DNA of 64,000 bases from Aliiglaciecola lipolytica (GCF_018860635.1 NZ_JAHKPT010000006.1:1-64000); one strand, 5' to 3'. Positions 42,011 to 51,305 are shown, numbered from the stretch's first letter. The notes: generated by a model not told the origin, from the letters alone. Made by a program: numbers and translations.

Positions 42011-42029
42011 GTTTCAAATAGTTTGAAAC
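42011..42029. promoter_or_regulatory. Inverted repeat upstream of the ECF sigma gene
   Basis: GTTTCAAA-TAG-TTTGAAAC is a perfect 8-bp inverted repeat between the oxyR stop (42038) and the sigma factor start (41966). On the minus strand it holds TTTGAAAC, similar to ECF-type -35 boxes. It may be an operator, an autoregulated promoter element, or a hairpin after oxyR. Confidence 0.5.
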
Positions 42030-42037
42030 TTGTAAAA

Positions 42038-42949
42038 TTATTTTTTCAATGTAGGAATGGGCATCAATGGTGACAGAAGTTCTGCTAATAATCGGAATAA
42101 CCGCACTCGGGTGGTCCCCGAACGCCAGACTAAACCAATCTCTCGATAAGCATTATCTTCAGCAGGCATAGATACTAATTGCGAGGTACTCAATATATGA
42201 TGTTCAATAGCGAGCTCAGGCATAAATGTAAAGCCAAGTTTGCTATTCGCCAGTTCAACTAGAGTATGCAAGCTCGATGCAGCCAGTGAACTAACTTGCT
42301 CGGAGTGCTGAAGTCGACAAGCGCTAACTGCATGGCCTGTCATGCAATGCTCTCGCTGTAGCAAGAATACGCTCTCTTTTGGCAGTGCAGACATATCCAT
42401 TGGCTCAGGTAGGGAACTAACTAAGTCGCTATGGGCAATTAAATGGAAGGGATCATGGCCAATCACCAATTGTTTGCAACCTGGGGTTTCCATAGGTAAA
42501 GCTAAAATCAGAAGATCTAAAATACCATCATTTAATTGTCGTAAAAGGTTTTCCGTGGTGTCTTCTTGCAGTTTTAACTGCAACTCAGGGAAGTTCGATT
42601 TGACCACTCCCAACACGCCTTCAAAGATAAAAGGAGCGATAGTAGGAATGACGCCTAGCTTTAAATTACCCGCCAACCAATTTCCCGCAGACTGCGCAAA
42701 ATCGACCAATTCAGTCGCATCGTTTAACAATTTTTTACTGCGCTCAACTAACTCCAGTCCAAACGGCGTAAAAACAAAGGTTTTATGATCCCGTTCTAAG
42801 AGTTGACAAGCAAATTGTTCTTCGAGATTTTGAATCGCGGTACTGAGGGTAGATTGACTCACACAACATAGCTGAGCAGCTTTATTAAAATGCTGTACTT
42901 CATGGAGAACAACGAGGTAATGCAGATGCTTTAAATTAGGCCATTTCAT
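42038..42949 (-). CDS. oxyR: Peroxide-responsive regulator OxyR
   Basis: A 303-residue LysR-type regulator. The helix-turn-helix lies at about 18-42 (FNKAAQLCCVSQSTLSTAI). The effector domain carries the OxyR redox pair C202 and C211, in HC and SAC, with exactly eight residues between them as in E. coli C199/C208. The GLIPTIAP-like GVIPTIAPF and ILALP segments are also OxyR-like. Oxidation by hydrogen peroxide would form the disulfide and switch on antioxidant genes. It lies upstream of the ECF sigma operon on the same strand. No catalase or alkyl hydroperoxide reductase gene is nearby. Confidence 0.88.
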   Translation of the reverse strand: MKWPNLKHLHYLVVLHEVQHFNKAAQLCCVSQSTLSTAIQNLEEQFACQLLERDHKTFVFTPFGLELVERSKKLLNDATELVDFAQSAGNWLAGNLKLGVIPTIAPFIFEGVLGVVKSNFPELQLKLQEDTTENLLRQLNDGILDLLILALPMETPGCKQLVIGHDPFHLIAHSDLVSSLPEPMDMSALPKESVFLLQREHCMTGHAVSACRLQHSEQVSSLAASSLHTLVELANSKLGFTFMPELAIEHHILSTSQLVSMPAEDNAYREIGLVWRSGTTRVRLFRLLAELLSPLMPIPTLKK

Positions 42950-43022
42950 TATTTATCTTCTAAAAAACTGATTACATAAGCTAGTTTAAATCAGATTTTT
43001 AAATATTCAAATCAAATAAAAA

Positions 43023-43040
43023 CGGCACCAAAAGGTGCCG
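43023..43040 (-). terminator. Terminator of the DUF47-pit operon
   Basis: CGGCACC and GGTGCCG form a 7-bp GC-rich stem with an AAAA loop. On the minus strand it is followed by TTTTTATTTGATTT. It lies 39 bases after the pit stop codon. Confidence 0.9.
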
Positions 43041-43078
43041 CTTTGAGAAAAAATAAAAATCGCTTTTGGGAATTTAGA

Positions 43079-44347
43079 TTAAGGTGCAAAAATACCTTTA
43101 AGCATAAAGAAGAAAACAATAGATAATGCTGCGCCAGCTGGCAAGGTGACAACCCAAGAGATAACAATATTACGTACTACACCTAGATTTAATGCCGCGA
43201 TACCACGGGCCATACCTACTCCTAACACAGCTCCCACGAGAGTTTGTGTTGTAGATATTGGCAACCCAGTACCAGAAGCAATAACCACTGTAGAAGCGGC
43301 AGCAAGTTCTGCGGCAAAACCCCGACTTGGTGTCAAATGGGTAATACCGTTACCAATAGTTCGAATAACGCGATGACCGAATAACGCTAGGCCAGAAACA
43401 ATACCCAAAGCACCAAGTGGCAATATCCACCAATCCAAAGTTGCTTTTGCGGTAATTTCACCATGATTATTGACCACGGACACCACTGCAGCCAATGGCC
43501 CAATCGCATTCGCCACATCATTTGAACCGTGAGCAAACGCCATACAACAAGCGGTAACAATCATTAAAATAGCAAAGACTTTCTCAACGTTAGCAAAATG
43601 CATCGATCTGTCTAGACTCTCGTCAAATTTGATTCGATTTATATATAAACGTCCGACAATTGAAACAAGTATCGCGATAATGACCGAAAACACACAAGCT
43701 TCAACATACGTAAAGTGTAACCCTACGTGCTTCAAACCTTTAGTGATGGTCACCAAAGACATCACAAAGCCAGCGAACGCCATGTAAAAAGGCACATAAC
43801 GTTTGGCATTTCTAAACGGATTATCAGTATCGAAGATGAGACGTTGAGCGCTCATAAAGATGAGAAACGCAATAAAGCCTGAAATTGCGGGTGTCACAAC
43901 CCAACTACCAACAATGCCACCAACTTTGGCCCACTCGACGGCTTCAGAGCCTATGCCTACGGCGGCGAATCCAACAATGGCACCAATAATGGAGTGAGTG
44001 GTGGAAACTGGCCACCCCAAATAGGAAGCAACAGCTAGCCATATACCAGCTGAGAACAACGCGGCTATCATTCCGAACACGAGTAGCTCGGGAGTATCAA
44101 TAAAATAGGCTGTATCTATAATGCCTTTTCTTATTGTTGAGGTAACCTCGCCACCAGCCAGATAAGCACCGGCAAATTCAAACACCATTGCAATAAATAC
44201 AGCTTGTTTAATGGTTAACGCTTTAGACCCAACGGATGTACCCATCGCATTAGCCACATCATTAGCGCCAACCCCCCAAGCCATTAAAAACCCAACAACA
44301 GCTGCAACAACAATCAGGATAAACCCGTAGTCATTAATAATTTCCAT
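43079..44347 (-). CDS. pit: PiT-family inorganic phosphate transporter
   Basis: A 422-residue inner-membrane permease with about ten helices. It has the duplicated PiT signature: GANDVANAMGTSVGS in the N-terminal half (residues 27-41) and GSNDVANAIGPLAAV in the second half. PiT proteins take up metal-phosphate with protons or sodium ions at low affinity. It lies 13 bases after the DUF47 gene on the same strand and is co-transcribed with it. A strong Pho box lies upstream of that pair, unusual for a constitutive low-affinity carrier. A clear terminator follows. Confidence 0.94.
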   Translation of the reverse strand: MEIINDYGFILIVVAAVVGFLMAWGVGANDVANAMGTSVGSKALTIKQAVFIAMVFEFAGAYLAGGEVTSTIRKGIIDTAYFIDTPELLVFGMIAALFSAGIWLAVASYLGWPVSTTHSIIGAIVGFAAVGIGSEAVEWAKVGGIVGSWVVTPAISGFIAFLIFMSAQRLIFDTDNPFRNAKRYVPFYMAFAGFVMSLVTITKGLKHVGLHFTYVEACVFSVIIAILVSIVGRLYINRIKFDESLDRSMHFANVEKVFAILMIVTACCMAFAHGSNDVANAIGPLAAVVSVVNNHGEITAKATLDWWILPLGALGIVSGLALFGHRVIRTIGNGITHLTPSRGFAAELAAASTVVIASGTGLPISTTQTLVGAVLGVGMARGIAALNLGVVRNIVISWVVTLPAGAALSIVFFFMLKGIFAP

Positions 44348-44360
44348 AGAGGTACGCCTT

Positions 44361-45038
44361 TTATCCCGCTAACATCAATTCAAGTCGAGCACCTATTCGC
44401 TCTGCCGTGTCGGCTAAACCGCCGACTAATTCAATGATGTTGTATAAAAACATAACATCTACAGGATTCATTCCAGATTCCATTTTCATTAAGGAGCTGC
44501 GCATAATTATTTGCAGGCTATCTGTTTCATCTTCTATTTCATCAAGTTGAGCTATCATTCTTTCAACTAGATCAACTTCTCTGCCTTTAAAACCAGCTTC
44601 TAACAATTCATCCAATTCATTGATGACGTTTTTAGCTTGGGTTGAGGCATCAAGACACCTAAGCAAATAGGTATTGAATGACTCCTGCAATGATTCGGGA
44701 ATCTGTAACTGACGACCAATAATACGACCAGAAATATCTTTCGCTTTGTTGGCCAACTTATCTTGCTGTGTAATCAGGGCAAGTATGTCTTGACGTTGAA
44801 TAGGCATAAACAAACCTGTTGGTAAGTTAGTCCTTAATTCACGTTTAACCTTATCTGCCTGTTTTTCCAGTTGAGATATTTGTTGTTGTACAGCCTCTGC
44901 ACTAATCCAATCACATTGGTAAACATGTTGGAAAAATACAGCAAGTAATTGAGTACACTGATCGACCAGATCAATATGATCTTCAATCGGCTTCAGCGGT
45001 GATTTTGCAAATACACCAAGAAATGAATTTGTTGACAT
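44361..45038 (-). CDS. DUF47/PhoU-like Pit accessory protein
   Basis: A 225-residue all-helical cytoplasmic protein of the TIGR00153/DUF47 family, distantly related to PhoU. It begins with a conserved FLGVFAKSPLKPIEDH segment and has several Glu/Asp-rich helices (EIEDETDSLQ). Members are nearly always encoded directly before pit genes, as here, and are thought to modulate the transporter (Pit accessory protein). A Pho box lies 70-90 bases upstream, so both genes should be PhoB-controlled. Confidence 0.88.
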   Translation of the reverse strand: MSTNSFLGVFAKSPLKPIEDHIDLVDQCTQLLAVFFQHVYQCDWISAEAVQQQISQLEKQADKVKRELRTNLPTGLFMPIQRQDILALITQQDKLANKAKDISGRIIGRQLQIPESLQESFNTYLLRCLDASTQAKNVINELDELLEAGFKGREVDLVERMIAQLDEIEDETDSLQIIMRSSLMKMESGMNPVDVMFLYNIIELVGGLADTAERIGARLELMLAG

Positions 45039-45107
45039 TATATATCTCTAAAATAATCGATTAGCCAATCCAGAAGCCTGAATCATACGCGAAAGACTAG
45101 CCTGTTT

Positions 45108-45127
45108 ATATGACATTTTTATGACAC
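45108..45127 (-). promoter_or_regulatory. Pho box upstream of DUF47-pit
   Basis: The minus strand reads GTGTCATAAAAATGTCATAT, two TGTCATA heptamers with starts 11 bases apart, nearly identical to the E. coli PhoB consensus (CTGTCATA.A..CTGTCAT). It lies 70-89 bases before the DUF47 start. TAGTCT, about ten bases after the second heptamer, is a candidate -10. Confidence 0.88.
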
Positions 45128-45179
45128 ACCTGAAACCCTTTAAACAAAAGGGGTCTAGCGAAAAATCATAAAACCCAAA

Positions 45180-45196
45180 GTGCTTTAAAAAAGCAC
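45180..45196 (-). terminator. Terminator of the pst-phoU operon
   Basis: GTGCTTT-AAA-AAAGCAC is a perfect 7-bp stem with a 3-base loop, 37 bases after the phoU stop. On the minus strand it is followed by T-rich sequence. Another short stem (ACCCTTT with AAAGGG, 45135-45152) lies just beyond it. Confidence 0.7.
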
Positions 45197-45232
45197 AAAT
45201 TAGAATAAAAAATCAGCCTAACAAATGCTGGG

Positions 45233-45910
45233 TTAAATTTCACGGTTGTCAGAACCGTTAACTAAAAATATGACGTACTCACAAACATTCTTACATCGGT
45301 CACCAATACGTTCGAATGAGCGTAATGCCCAGAGTACTTCTAACCAATTTTCTAACTCATCAGAATGCTGCTGCATCTCTAAAATAGTAATACTCAACAA
45401 ATCCTTATATTGAGCATCGATTGATTCGTCATTTTGATAGGTTTTCTCAGCCGCCTCTAAATCAAGTCTAGCAAATGCATCTAAAGTATCTTTGAGCATC
45501 TCCAAAACATGTTCACCTATTACCAACATACTAGACTTAAGGGAATCGGAATCTGGAACATTGGAATGAGAAATGAGTTTTGCTACCCGTTCTATTTCAT
45601 CTCCCATGCGCTCGATATCGGCTGTCGCTTTGGCGATTGTCATGATTAAACGAAGATCACTAGCAGTTGGATGACGTCGAGCAATGATCCGCATGCACTC
45701 TTCATCAATCTGAATCTCCATGGAATTAATTTCTTTATCATTAATTACCACTTTTTCAGCTAAACCCGCATTATTGGTTTTCAATGCCTGCAAGGTATCG
45801 TTGAGCTGCTGCTCTAACAAGCCTCCCATGGTCAACACTGAATTTTTGAGATCTTCTAATTCTTTGTTAAAACCGACGGAGATGTGGGTGTTGATTTCAA
45901 TGTAAGCCAT
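45233..45910 (-). CDS. phoU: PhoU phosphate signalling protein
   Basis: A 225-residue PhoU: two repeated three-helix bundles, each with the metal-cluster motif DxxxD/ExxxD type (for example DKEINSMEIQIDEEC, and ERIGDRCKNVCEYV in the second half). PhoU links the Pst transporter to the PhoR kinase and represses the Pho regulon when phosphate is plentiful. It is the last gene of pstC-pstA-pstB-phoU, 13 bases after pstB. phoB and phoR are not in this window. Confidence 0.95.
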   Translation of the reverse strand: MAYIEINTHISVGFNKELEDLKNSVLTMGGLLEQQLNDTLQALKTNNAGLAEKVVINDKEINSMEIQIDEECMRIIARRHPTASDLRLIMTIAKATADIERMGDEIERVAKLISHSNVPDSDSLKSSMLVIGEHVLEMLKDTLDAFARLDLEAAEKTYQNDESIDAQYKDLLSITILEMQQHSDELENWLEVLWALRSFERIGDRCKNVCEYVIFLVNGSDNREI

Positions 45911-45923
45911 AGATTTTCTGTTC

Positions 45924-46730
45924 CTACCCGTACCGTCCAGTTATATACGCTTCGGTCTGCTTTTGTTTAGGCATTGTAAACACACTATCACTATCAGAAT
46001 ATTCTATAAGCTTACCTTGATGAATAAAGGCAGTGTAATCTGATACACGAGCAGCTTGCTGCATATTATGAGTAACTATGATGACAGTGTGCTGCTTTTT
46101 CAGTTGATTCAGCAGTTCTTCGATATGCAACGTAGCCAAAGGGTCTAATGCTGATGTAGGTTCGTCAAGCAATAGTATCTCTGGTTTTAGCGCCAAAGCG
46201 CGAGCAATTACCATCCGTTGTTGCTGGCCCCCTGATAGGGTTAACGCTGAATCGAATAAACGGTCTCTGACTTCTTTCCAAAGTCCGGTTTCACGTAACG
46301 CCTGCTCTACCGCATCATCAAGCTTTCGTCTCTCATGGACACCTTGTAATTTCAATCCATAAGACACGTTCTCGAAAACTGACATGGGGAATGGATTAGG
46401 TTTTTGAAAAACCATCCCCACACGAGTGCGCAAAGTCGCTACGTTTTGTTTACGATGATAGATATCACTACCAGAAATAATCACCTGCCCTGTAACTTCA
46501 CATCCATGAATTAAATCATTCATGCGATTAAAGCAGCTAATTAAACTGGATTTACCGCAACCACTTTGACCGATCAATGCCGTAACCTGATTTTTAGGGA
46601 TCTGCATATTGATGTCTTCAAGTACTTTTTTCTCACCGAAGCGCAAATTAAGCTGTTTCACTTCAACCGCAATTTGCTCTGGTTTTAAATTATTGACATC
46701 TAATTTGTCATGTTCAAACAGTTTTAACAT
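45924..46730 (-). CDS. pstB: Phosphate ABC transporter ATPase
   Basis: A 268-residue ABC ATPase. Walker A is GQSGCGKS (residues 54-61), the Q-loop is VFQKPNPFP, the signature LSGGQQQR, Walker [13 protein letters not shown], and the H-loop VTHNMQQ. The [10 protein letters not shown] segment and THNMQQA are diagnostic of PstB. It energises high-affinity phosphate uptake with PstA and PstC. It lies 13 bases after pstA and is followed by phoU. Confidence 0.97.
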   Translation of the reverse strand: MLKLFEHDKLDVNNLKPEQIAVEVKQLNLRFGEKKVLEDINMQIPKNQVTALIGQSGCGKSSLISCFNRMNDLIHGCEVTGQVIISGSDIYHRKQNVATLRTRVGMVFQKPNPFPMSVFENVSYGLKLQGVHERRKLDDAVEQALRETGLWKEVRDRLFDSALTLSGGQQQRMVIARALALKPEILLLDEPTSALDPLATLHIEELLNQLKKQHTVIIVTHNMQQAARVSDYTAFIHQGKLIEYSDSDSVFTMPKQKQTEAYITGRYG

Positions 46731-46743
46731 GAATTCTCATACC

Positions 46744-48303
46744 CTAATTTTGTGCATATTGTTTGCGAAGTCGATTACGGATAAAAATAGCGATTAAGTT
46801 TAAGCTCAACACAATCAACAGCAGCAACAGACAACAAGCAAAGATAAATGAAGAGCCATTACCAATATTTTGACTATGGAATGCACCATCATAAATTAGT
46901 ACACCAAGATGCATAAACTGACGCTGTAAATGAACGAATGGGAATTCACCGTCTACAGGCAACGCTGGCGCAAATTTCACTGCCCCCACTAACATTAAAG
47001 GCGCAACTTCCCCTGCTCCCCTAGCAATAGCTAATATTACACCTGTCATAATACCTGGGCTAGCAATGGGTAAAATCATTTTAAAGATAGTTTCGGCTTG
47101 TGTAGCTCCTAGCGCGTAACTACCATCTCGGAGAGATTGGGGTACTCGTCGCAAGCCTTCTTCTGTCGCGACAATGACAACCGGCAGGGTCAAAATTGCC
47201 ATGGTTAATGAAGCCCAAAAAATACCGGGCGCGCCAAATGTGGCAGCAGGAAGATCATCGGAGAATAGAACTTCATCAATACTTGCTCCTACTACATACA
47301 CGAAAAAGCCAAGTCCAAAAACACCGTATACAACCGAGGGAACACCAGCCAAGTTATTCACCGAAATTCGAATTAATGCAGTCATCTTGTTTTGCGGAGC
47401 ATATTCATACAAATAAACCGCTGCCAATACGCCAAATGGGGTGACTAAAATGGTCATTAATAACACCATCACAATAGTCCCAAACAACGCAGGAAAAACC
47501 CCTCCCGAGGTATTGTTTAATTTCGGTGAGTCGCTAATAAATGACGCAAAAGAAGATATTGCAGAGATGAGTTTGTCACCCAGATTCATTGAATTTGGAA
47601 AGCTAACATTACTAATTTCTTGCATATTTATGGGATAGGTTGTGCCATTTGCAAATGCAACCGTCAATACAAAGCCTTGCAGAGTTTGTTCGACATCCGC
47701 CAGCACATCCTGTAACTCATAAAAACGTTTTGACAGTTTAACCCGAGCTGGTGCATCTGCTTTAACCCCTCTGCGATCCAAACTAGCAAGTGCACGGTGA
47801 ATTTCAGCAAGCTCTCCTTTACGAATAAACTCAGTGGAGGCTACTAGCTGGTTAATTCGGCCTTGAATTAATTCAAACTCTTGCATACCTAATGTATTGC
47901 CATCGGAGTCGCGTATTGACTCGACTTTAGCGATTACCATCCCGCCATTTTTCAACTCAATAACAGCTAGATCAGGAATCGTTTCAGAGCTGATTAAACT
48001 GGATTTTCTGAGCGTTATCTGACCACTAAAGAGTTGTTCTGCCGATGAAAAGCGGTAATGTAAGATTTCTTCACCGACACGCATGGTTTTTGCGTCTAGC
48101 TTCACAAAGTGGCTCTGATAAGTGCCGTCTTGTTCCTGATACACAATAGCCTGGATGCTTTGCGGCCAAAAAAAGGTGCCACCACGAACGAAAATAAATA
48201 ACGAAAGAGCAATCAATACCAACACTAAAAAACCCGCCACTGCCGCGGTCAAACTGGTCGCCATGGATTGCTTTTGTTCGAGATTAAACTTCCAATTAGC
48301 CAT
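46744..48303 (-). CDS. pstA: Phosphate ABC transporter permease PstA, enlarged
   Basis: A 519-residue permease, far larger than E. coli PstA (296). The C-terminal half (about 265-519) is a normal six-helix PstA with the EAA-type loop (RRVPQSLRDGSYALGATQ). The first helix (about 15-38) is followed by an inserted soluble domain of roughly 200 residues (about 40-255), which would face the periplasm. It includes a helical coiled segment near 170-210. Such enlarged Pst permeases occur in marine gammaproteobacteria; the domain may dock the binding protein or the partner extension of PstC. It overlaps the end of pstC by 8 bases. Confidence 0.92.
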   Translation of the reverse strand: MANWKFNLEQKQSMATSLTAAVAGFLVLVLIALSLFIFVRGGTFFWPQSIQAIVYQEQDGTYQSHFVKLDAKTMRVGEEILHYRFSSAEQLFSGQITLRKSSLISSETIPDLAVIELKNGGMVIAKVESIRDSDGNTLGMQEFELIQGRINQLVASTEFIRKGELAEIHRALASLDRRGVKADAPARVKLSKRFYELQDVLADVEQTLQGFVLTVAFANGTTYPINMQEISNVSFPNSMNLGDKLISAISSFASFISDSPKLNNTSGGVFPALFGTIVMVLLMTILVTPFGVLAAVYLYEYAPQNKMTALIRISVNNLAGVPSVVYGVFGLGFFVYVVGASIDEVLFSDDLPAATFGAPGIFWASLTMAILTLPVVIVATEEGLRRVPQSLRDGSYALGATQAETIFKMILPIASPGIMTGVILAIARGAGEVAPLMLVGAVKFAPALPVDGEFPFVHLQRQFMHLGVLIYDGAFHSQNIGNGSSFIFACCLLLLLIVLSLNLIAIFIRNRLRKQYAQN

Positions 48304-50458
48304 GTTGATAGTTTTTCCTTAGCCACTGACGTAGTAACTCAGCAAAAGTATTTAGCACAAACGTAAACAAAAATAGCACAAGCCCCGTTAAGAACAGGAT
48401 TTGATAATGGCTACTACCAACTTCTGCTTCCGGCATTTCTATGGCTAAGTTAGCAGTTAGCGTGCGTAAGCCTGACAATAAATTCCAATCCGCCACTGGT
48501 GTATTGCCGGTCACCATTAACACAATCATTGTTTCCCCAAAAGCTCTGCCTAGCCCTAAGGCAATGGCACTTAAAATACCTGGATAGGCTAAAATCAACA
48601 CCACTTTTCGCAGCGTTTGCAAACGAGTTGCGCCCAGTGCCGAAGAAGCTTGTTTTAGGGTATTTGGCACTTCATAAATTGCATCTTCAGCCAGAGAATA
48701 AATACTCGGTACAATAGCTATTCCTAGCGCCAAGGCTACTACAAGGGTATTTTTATTAATGTTTTCCAGTGTATCTATGGGCAACAACCAGTGCCCTTGA
48801 AGATTGGCGCTTGCCAACGACATAACATCGGTAATGGAATACACAAAAATGCCCAAGCCAATCAGTAAAATGCTTGCAAGGGGTAATTCCCATCCCTGTT
48901 TAAAACGTTGGGGTAAGCGTTGCACCAAAGGATGATGTAAAAGCGCAAACAAAAATAAAACCAGAGGCAGCAGCAAGACAAATAATAATAATGACAAGAT
49001 AAATTGCTCGGCTAACGGAGCTAACCAAATAGCCGCAATGAAACCTAACACCACAGAGGGTATTGCTTCGAGCACTTCGATGCTTGGTTTAATCCAATTG
49101 CGCAATCGCTCTGGCGCGAAAAATCCAGTATAAATTGCAGCGCACACAGCTAGCGGAACCGCAATTAAAAGCGCTAAAAAGGATGCTTTTAAACTACCTA
49201 TAACCAGAGGAACTAAACTAAATTTGGTTTCGTGATAATCAGCAGCTGACGTAGTTTGCCAAACGTAATCTGCTTGCGGGTAACCTTCATAACTATTTTT
49301 TCCCCACAAAGATTGAATCGAGTTCACAGCGGAGATCGAGTTTACATCGAAAACATTCAAAGTGTTATTCGTGACTGTGTATAAAAGGTTCTGGCTCAAT
49401 AATATTTGATTACTTATATGCTCAGTGAAACTGTCGCTTACTTGCTCTCCGGTCACATAATTAATGATCTTAAGCTGATTTTTTTGGTCAGTTATAAATG
49501 CTGCATTTTCAGATTGGTGAATAAGAATATTTTTCGGTTGATACTCTGTAACCATTGAATACATGGGTTGAAAGACTAATTGCCCTTGGGCATTCACGAT
49601 ACTCCATTTTTGCAGCGTTTTATCCTGCAAACCTATGAACAGGGAGCGTTGACTTGGAAAGACATTCAATGTGCTGATGGCTTGATCAAAAGCAATGTGG
49701 TTTAACCTGCCAGAGGTGATGTCATGTGTAGTAAGTTTGCTATCAGCAACATACACAAATTGTCCAATTCTCGGCAGTAGTAATAGATGTTCAGGGTTGT
49801 TCACCTCAACAACATCGATTTCATTTTTACTGCGCCGGTCAATGCTATATACTTTCCACATTTGACCTTGTTGCACCGATAGCATGATCGTGTTTGCAGA
49901 CAGTTGGAAGTCAAACTTATCCGTTTTTATCACAGGTTCGACGTCGGTTACCGCCAGTGTCATTTCTAGCTCAGGAAATAAATGTTTATCAACTTGATTT
50001 AGTTTTTCAATGCGTAATATCCCTGAATGACTCAATATCGCCAAGTACAGTTGACCATCATAGGCTTTAACTTTTACTTGGTCGGTGCAAAGCGCAGGGA
50101 TAATTTTACTTTTTACTAAACTTGAATTGGACTTACTTGCCGATTGAGAGTAAAAATTCACCCGACAATCTTTATCCATGGTAACAAGTGGCACCGAATT
50201 GATAACATCGCCAAGATATAAAATTGATTCATTTGGGGTGATAGCAAACTGATATTTTGGTGAAATACTCACATCACGAGCCAAGGGCAAAACTTGGATG
50301 ACCAATTGCCAGAGTAATAATCCCAGGGTCAGCAAAACTAACCATCCTGATGTTGCAATGGCTGCTGCAACTAGACGGTTTTTTACTTTCCTTAAACGCG
50401 CGACTTTCACCGTTTGGGTATTGCTAGACGATGATTCATCAATTGATGACTGACCCAC
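48296..50458 (-). CDS. pstC: Phosphate ABC transporter permease PstC, enlarged
   Basis: About 720 residues, versus 319 in E. coli. A first helix (about 35-55) is followed by a large periplasmic domain (about 60-410) of repeating beta strands that reads like a WD40-type propeller (phrases such as RLNHIAFD and DKTLQKWSIVN), then the usual permease helices (about 420-715) with the EAA-type loop (LKQASSALGATRLQTL). The frame extends to GTG 50536, but the GTG at 50458 has AGGG eight bases upstream and opens with a cytoplasmic leader typical of the family, so I prefer it. It is the first gene of pstCAB-phoU; pstS is absent. I find no convincing Pho box in front of it. Confidence 0.88.
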   Translation of the reverse strand: MGQSSIDESSSSNTQTVKVARLRKVKNRLVAAAIATSGWLVLLTLGLLLWQLVIQVLPLARDVSISPKYQFAITPNESILYLGDVINSVPLVTMDKDCRVNFYSQSASKSNSSLVKSKIIPALCTDQVKVKAYDGQLYLAILSHSGILRIEKLNQVDKHLFPELEMTLAVTDVEPVIKTDKFDFQLSANTIMLSVQQGQMWKVYSIDRRSKNEIDVVEVNNPEHLLLLPRIGQFVYVADSKLTTHDITSGRLNHIAFDQAISTLNVFPSQRSLFIGLQDKTLQKWSIVNAQGQLVFQPMYSMVTEYQPKNILIHQSENAAFITDQKNQLKIINYVTGEQVSDSFTEHISNQILLSQNLLYTVTNNTLNVFDVNSISAVNSIQSLWGKNSYEGYPQADYVWQTTSAADYHETKFSLVPLVIGSLKASFLALLIAVPLAVCAAIYTGFFAPERLRNWIKPSIEVLEAIPSVVLGFIAAIWLAPLAEQFILSLLLFVLLLPLVLFLFALLHHPLVQRLPQRFKQGWELPLASILLIGLGIFVYSITDVMSLASANLQGHWLLPIDTLENINKNTLVVALALGIAIVPSIYSLAEDAIYEVPNTLKQASSALGATRLQTLRKVVLILAYPGILSAIALGLGRAFGETMIVLMVTGNTPVADWNLLSGLRTLTANLAIEMPEAEVGSSHYQILFLTGLVLFLFTFVLNTFAELLRQWLRKNYQHG

Positions 50459-50705
50459 AAAACTAACCCTGATTTTGAAATTGTGCCTAGTGTAATGGAT
50501 ATAGACAAACTGGCAAGTGACAATCTTTTCGGTCACCTCATCTCATATTGATGAATCGGCATATATAATGACGCAAATCAAAACAATGATTAATTTACGA
50601 ATTATCATACGATTAGGCTATGATACTAATTAGTCAATCAATCTTATCTATCCAGCACGACTCGATAGGTATAACTTTAAAATAGTTAAGTTGAGGGGTG
50701 TTTCA

Positions 50706-51209
50706 ATGAAACCAATAATATTAACTTTAATCGGAAAAGATAAACCTGGACTCGTAGAGTCACTTGCGCAAAAAGTTTATTCCTTAGGAGGCAACTGGTT
50801 AGCAAGTAACTTTTCCTACATGGCGGGTCATTTCGCTGGGTTTGTCGAAGTTGATATTCCTGTCGAAAACCATGACACCCTAATCGAATTTTTGCAAAAG
50901 CATCCCAACTTAACTATCCACTCGGTGAGCGCTGATAACGACTCAAATAACAAATCCGATATCGTAGAAATTGATATTACGGGCAACGACAAACCAGGTA
51001 TTGTGCAAGAACTCACAACTACCTTGAGTCGTTTTAATATAAACATTATTAAATTTGAATCTAGTTGCCAAAGCGCGCCGAATTGGGGCAGTTTATTGTT
51101 TAAAGCCCATGCGGTTGTTGCTATCCCCGAAGGTTTCCAACTTGATGAACTTTCCGACGCACTAGAAGATATTGCCAACGATTTGATTGTCGATGTAGAT
51201 TTAAGGTAG
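50706..51209 (+). CDS. GcvR-like ACT-domain regulator
   Basis: A 167-residue protein made of two ACT domains: residues 1-75 (ILTLIGKDKPGLVESLAQ) and about 84-165 (EIDITGNDKPGIVQELTTTLS). This is the layout of GcvR, the glycine cleavage repressor that binds glycine and acts with GcvA, and of related amino-acid sensing proteins. GAGGGG eight bases before ATG 50706 fixes the start; an earlier TTG at 50691 is in frame but less likely. It is divergent from pstC and 97 bases before ppk. No gcv genes are nearby, so the GcvR function is inference from architecture. Confidence 0.78.
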   Translation: MKPIILTLIGKDKPGLVESLAQKVYSLGGNWLASNFSYMAGHFAGFVEVDIPVENHDTLIEFLQKHPNLTIHSVSADNDSNNKSDIVEIDITGNDKPGIVQELTTTLSRFNINIIKFESSCQSAPNWGSLLFKAHAVVAIPEGFQLDELSDALEDIANDLIVDVDLR

Positions 51210-51242
51210 TTATTTAGGTTGAAATCATCGAATTTAACAAAA

Positions 51243-51253
51243 CTGTCATACAA
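51243..51253 (+). promoter_or_regulatory. Possible Pho-box half upstream of ppk
   Basis: CTGTCATACAA matches one 11-base PhoB unit well, but the adjoining units (ATTTAACAAAA before, ACAATGGAACA after) match poorly. It lies about 55 bases before the ppk start. A weak candidate, noted because ppk belongs to the Pho regulon in several relatives. Confidence 0.3.
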
Positions 51254-51305
51254 ACAATGGAACATTCCATCCTATTGAAAAAGCTCGGGAAAAATCAGGT
51301 AACTA

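Noticed and set aside
42342-42788. 148-codon plus-strand frame opposite oxyR
   Set aside because: It is a shadow of oxyR; the composition is Ser/Cys/Lys-rich without any domain.
50537-50705. Pho box before pstC
   Set aside because: Only a single poor match (GCGTCATTA) is found; there is no second heptamer in register.
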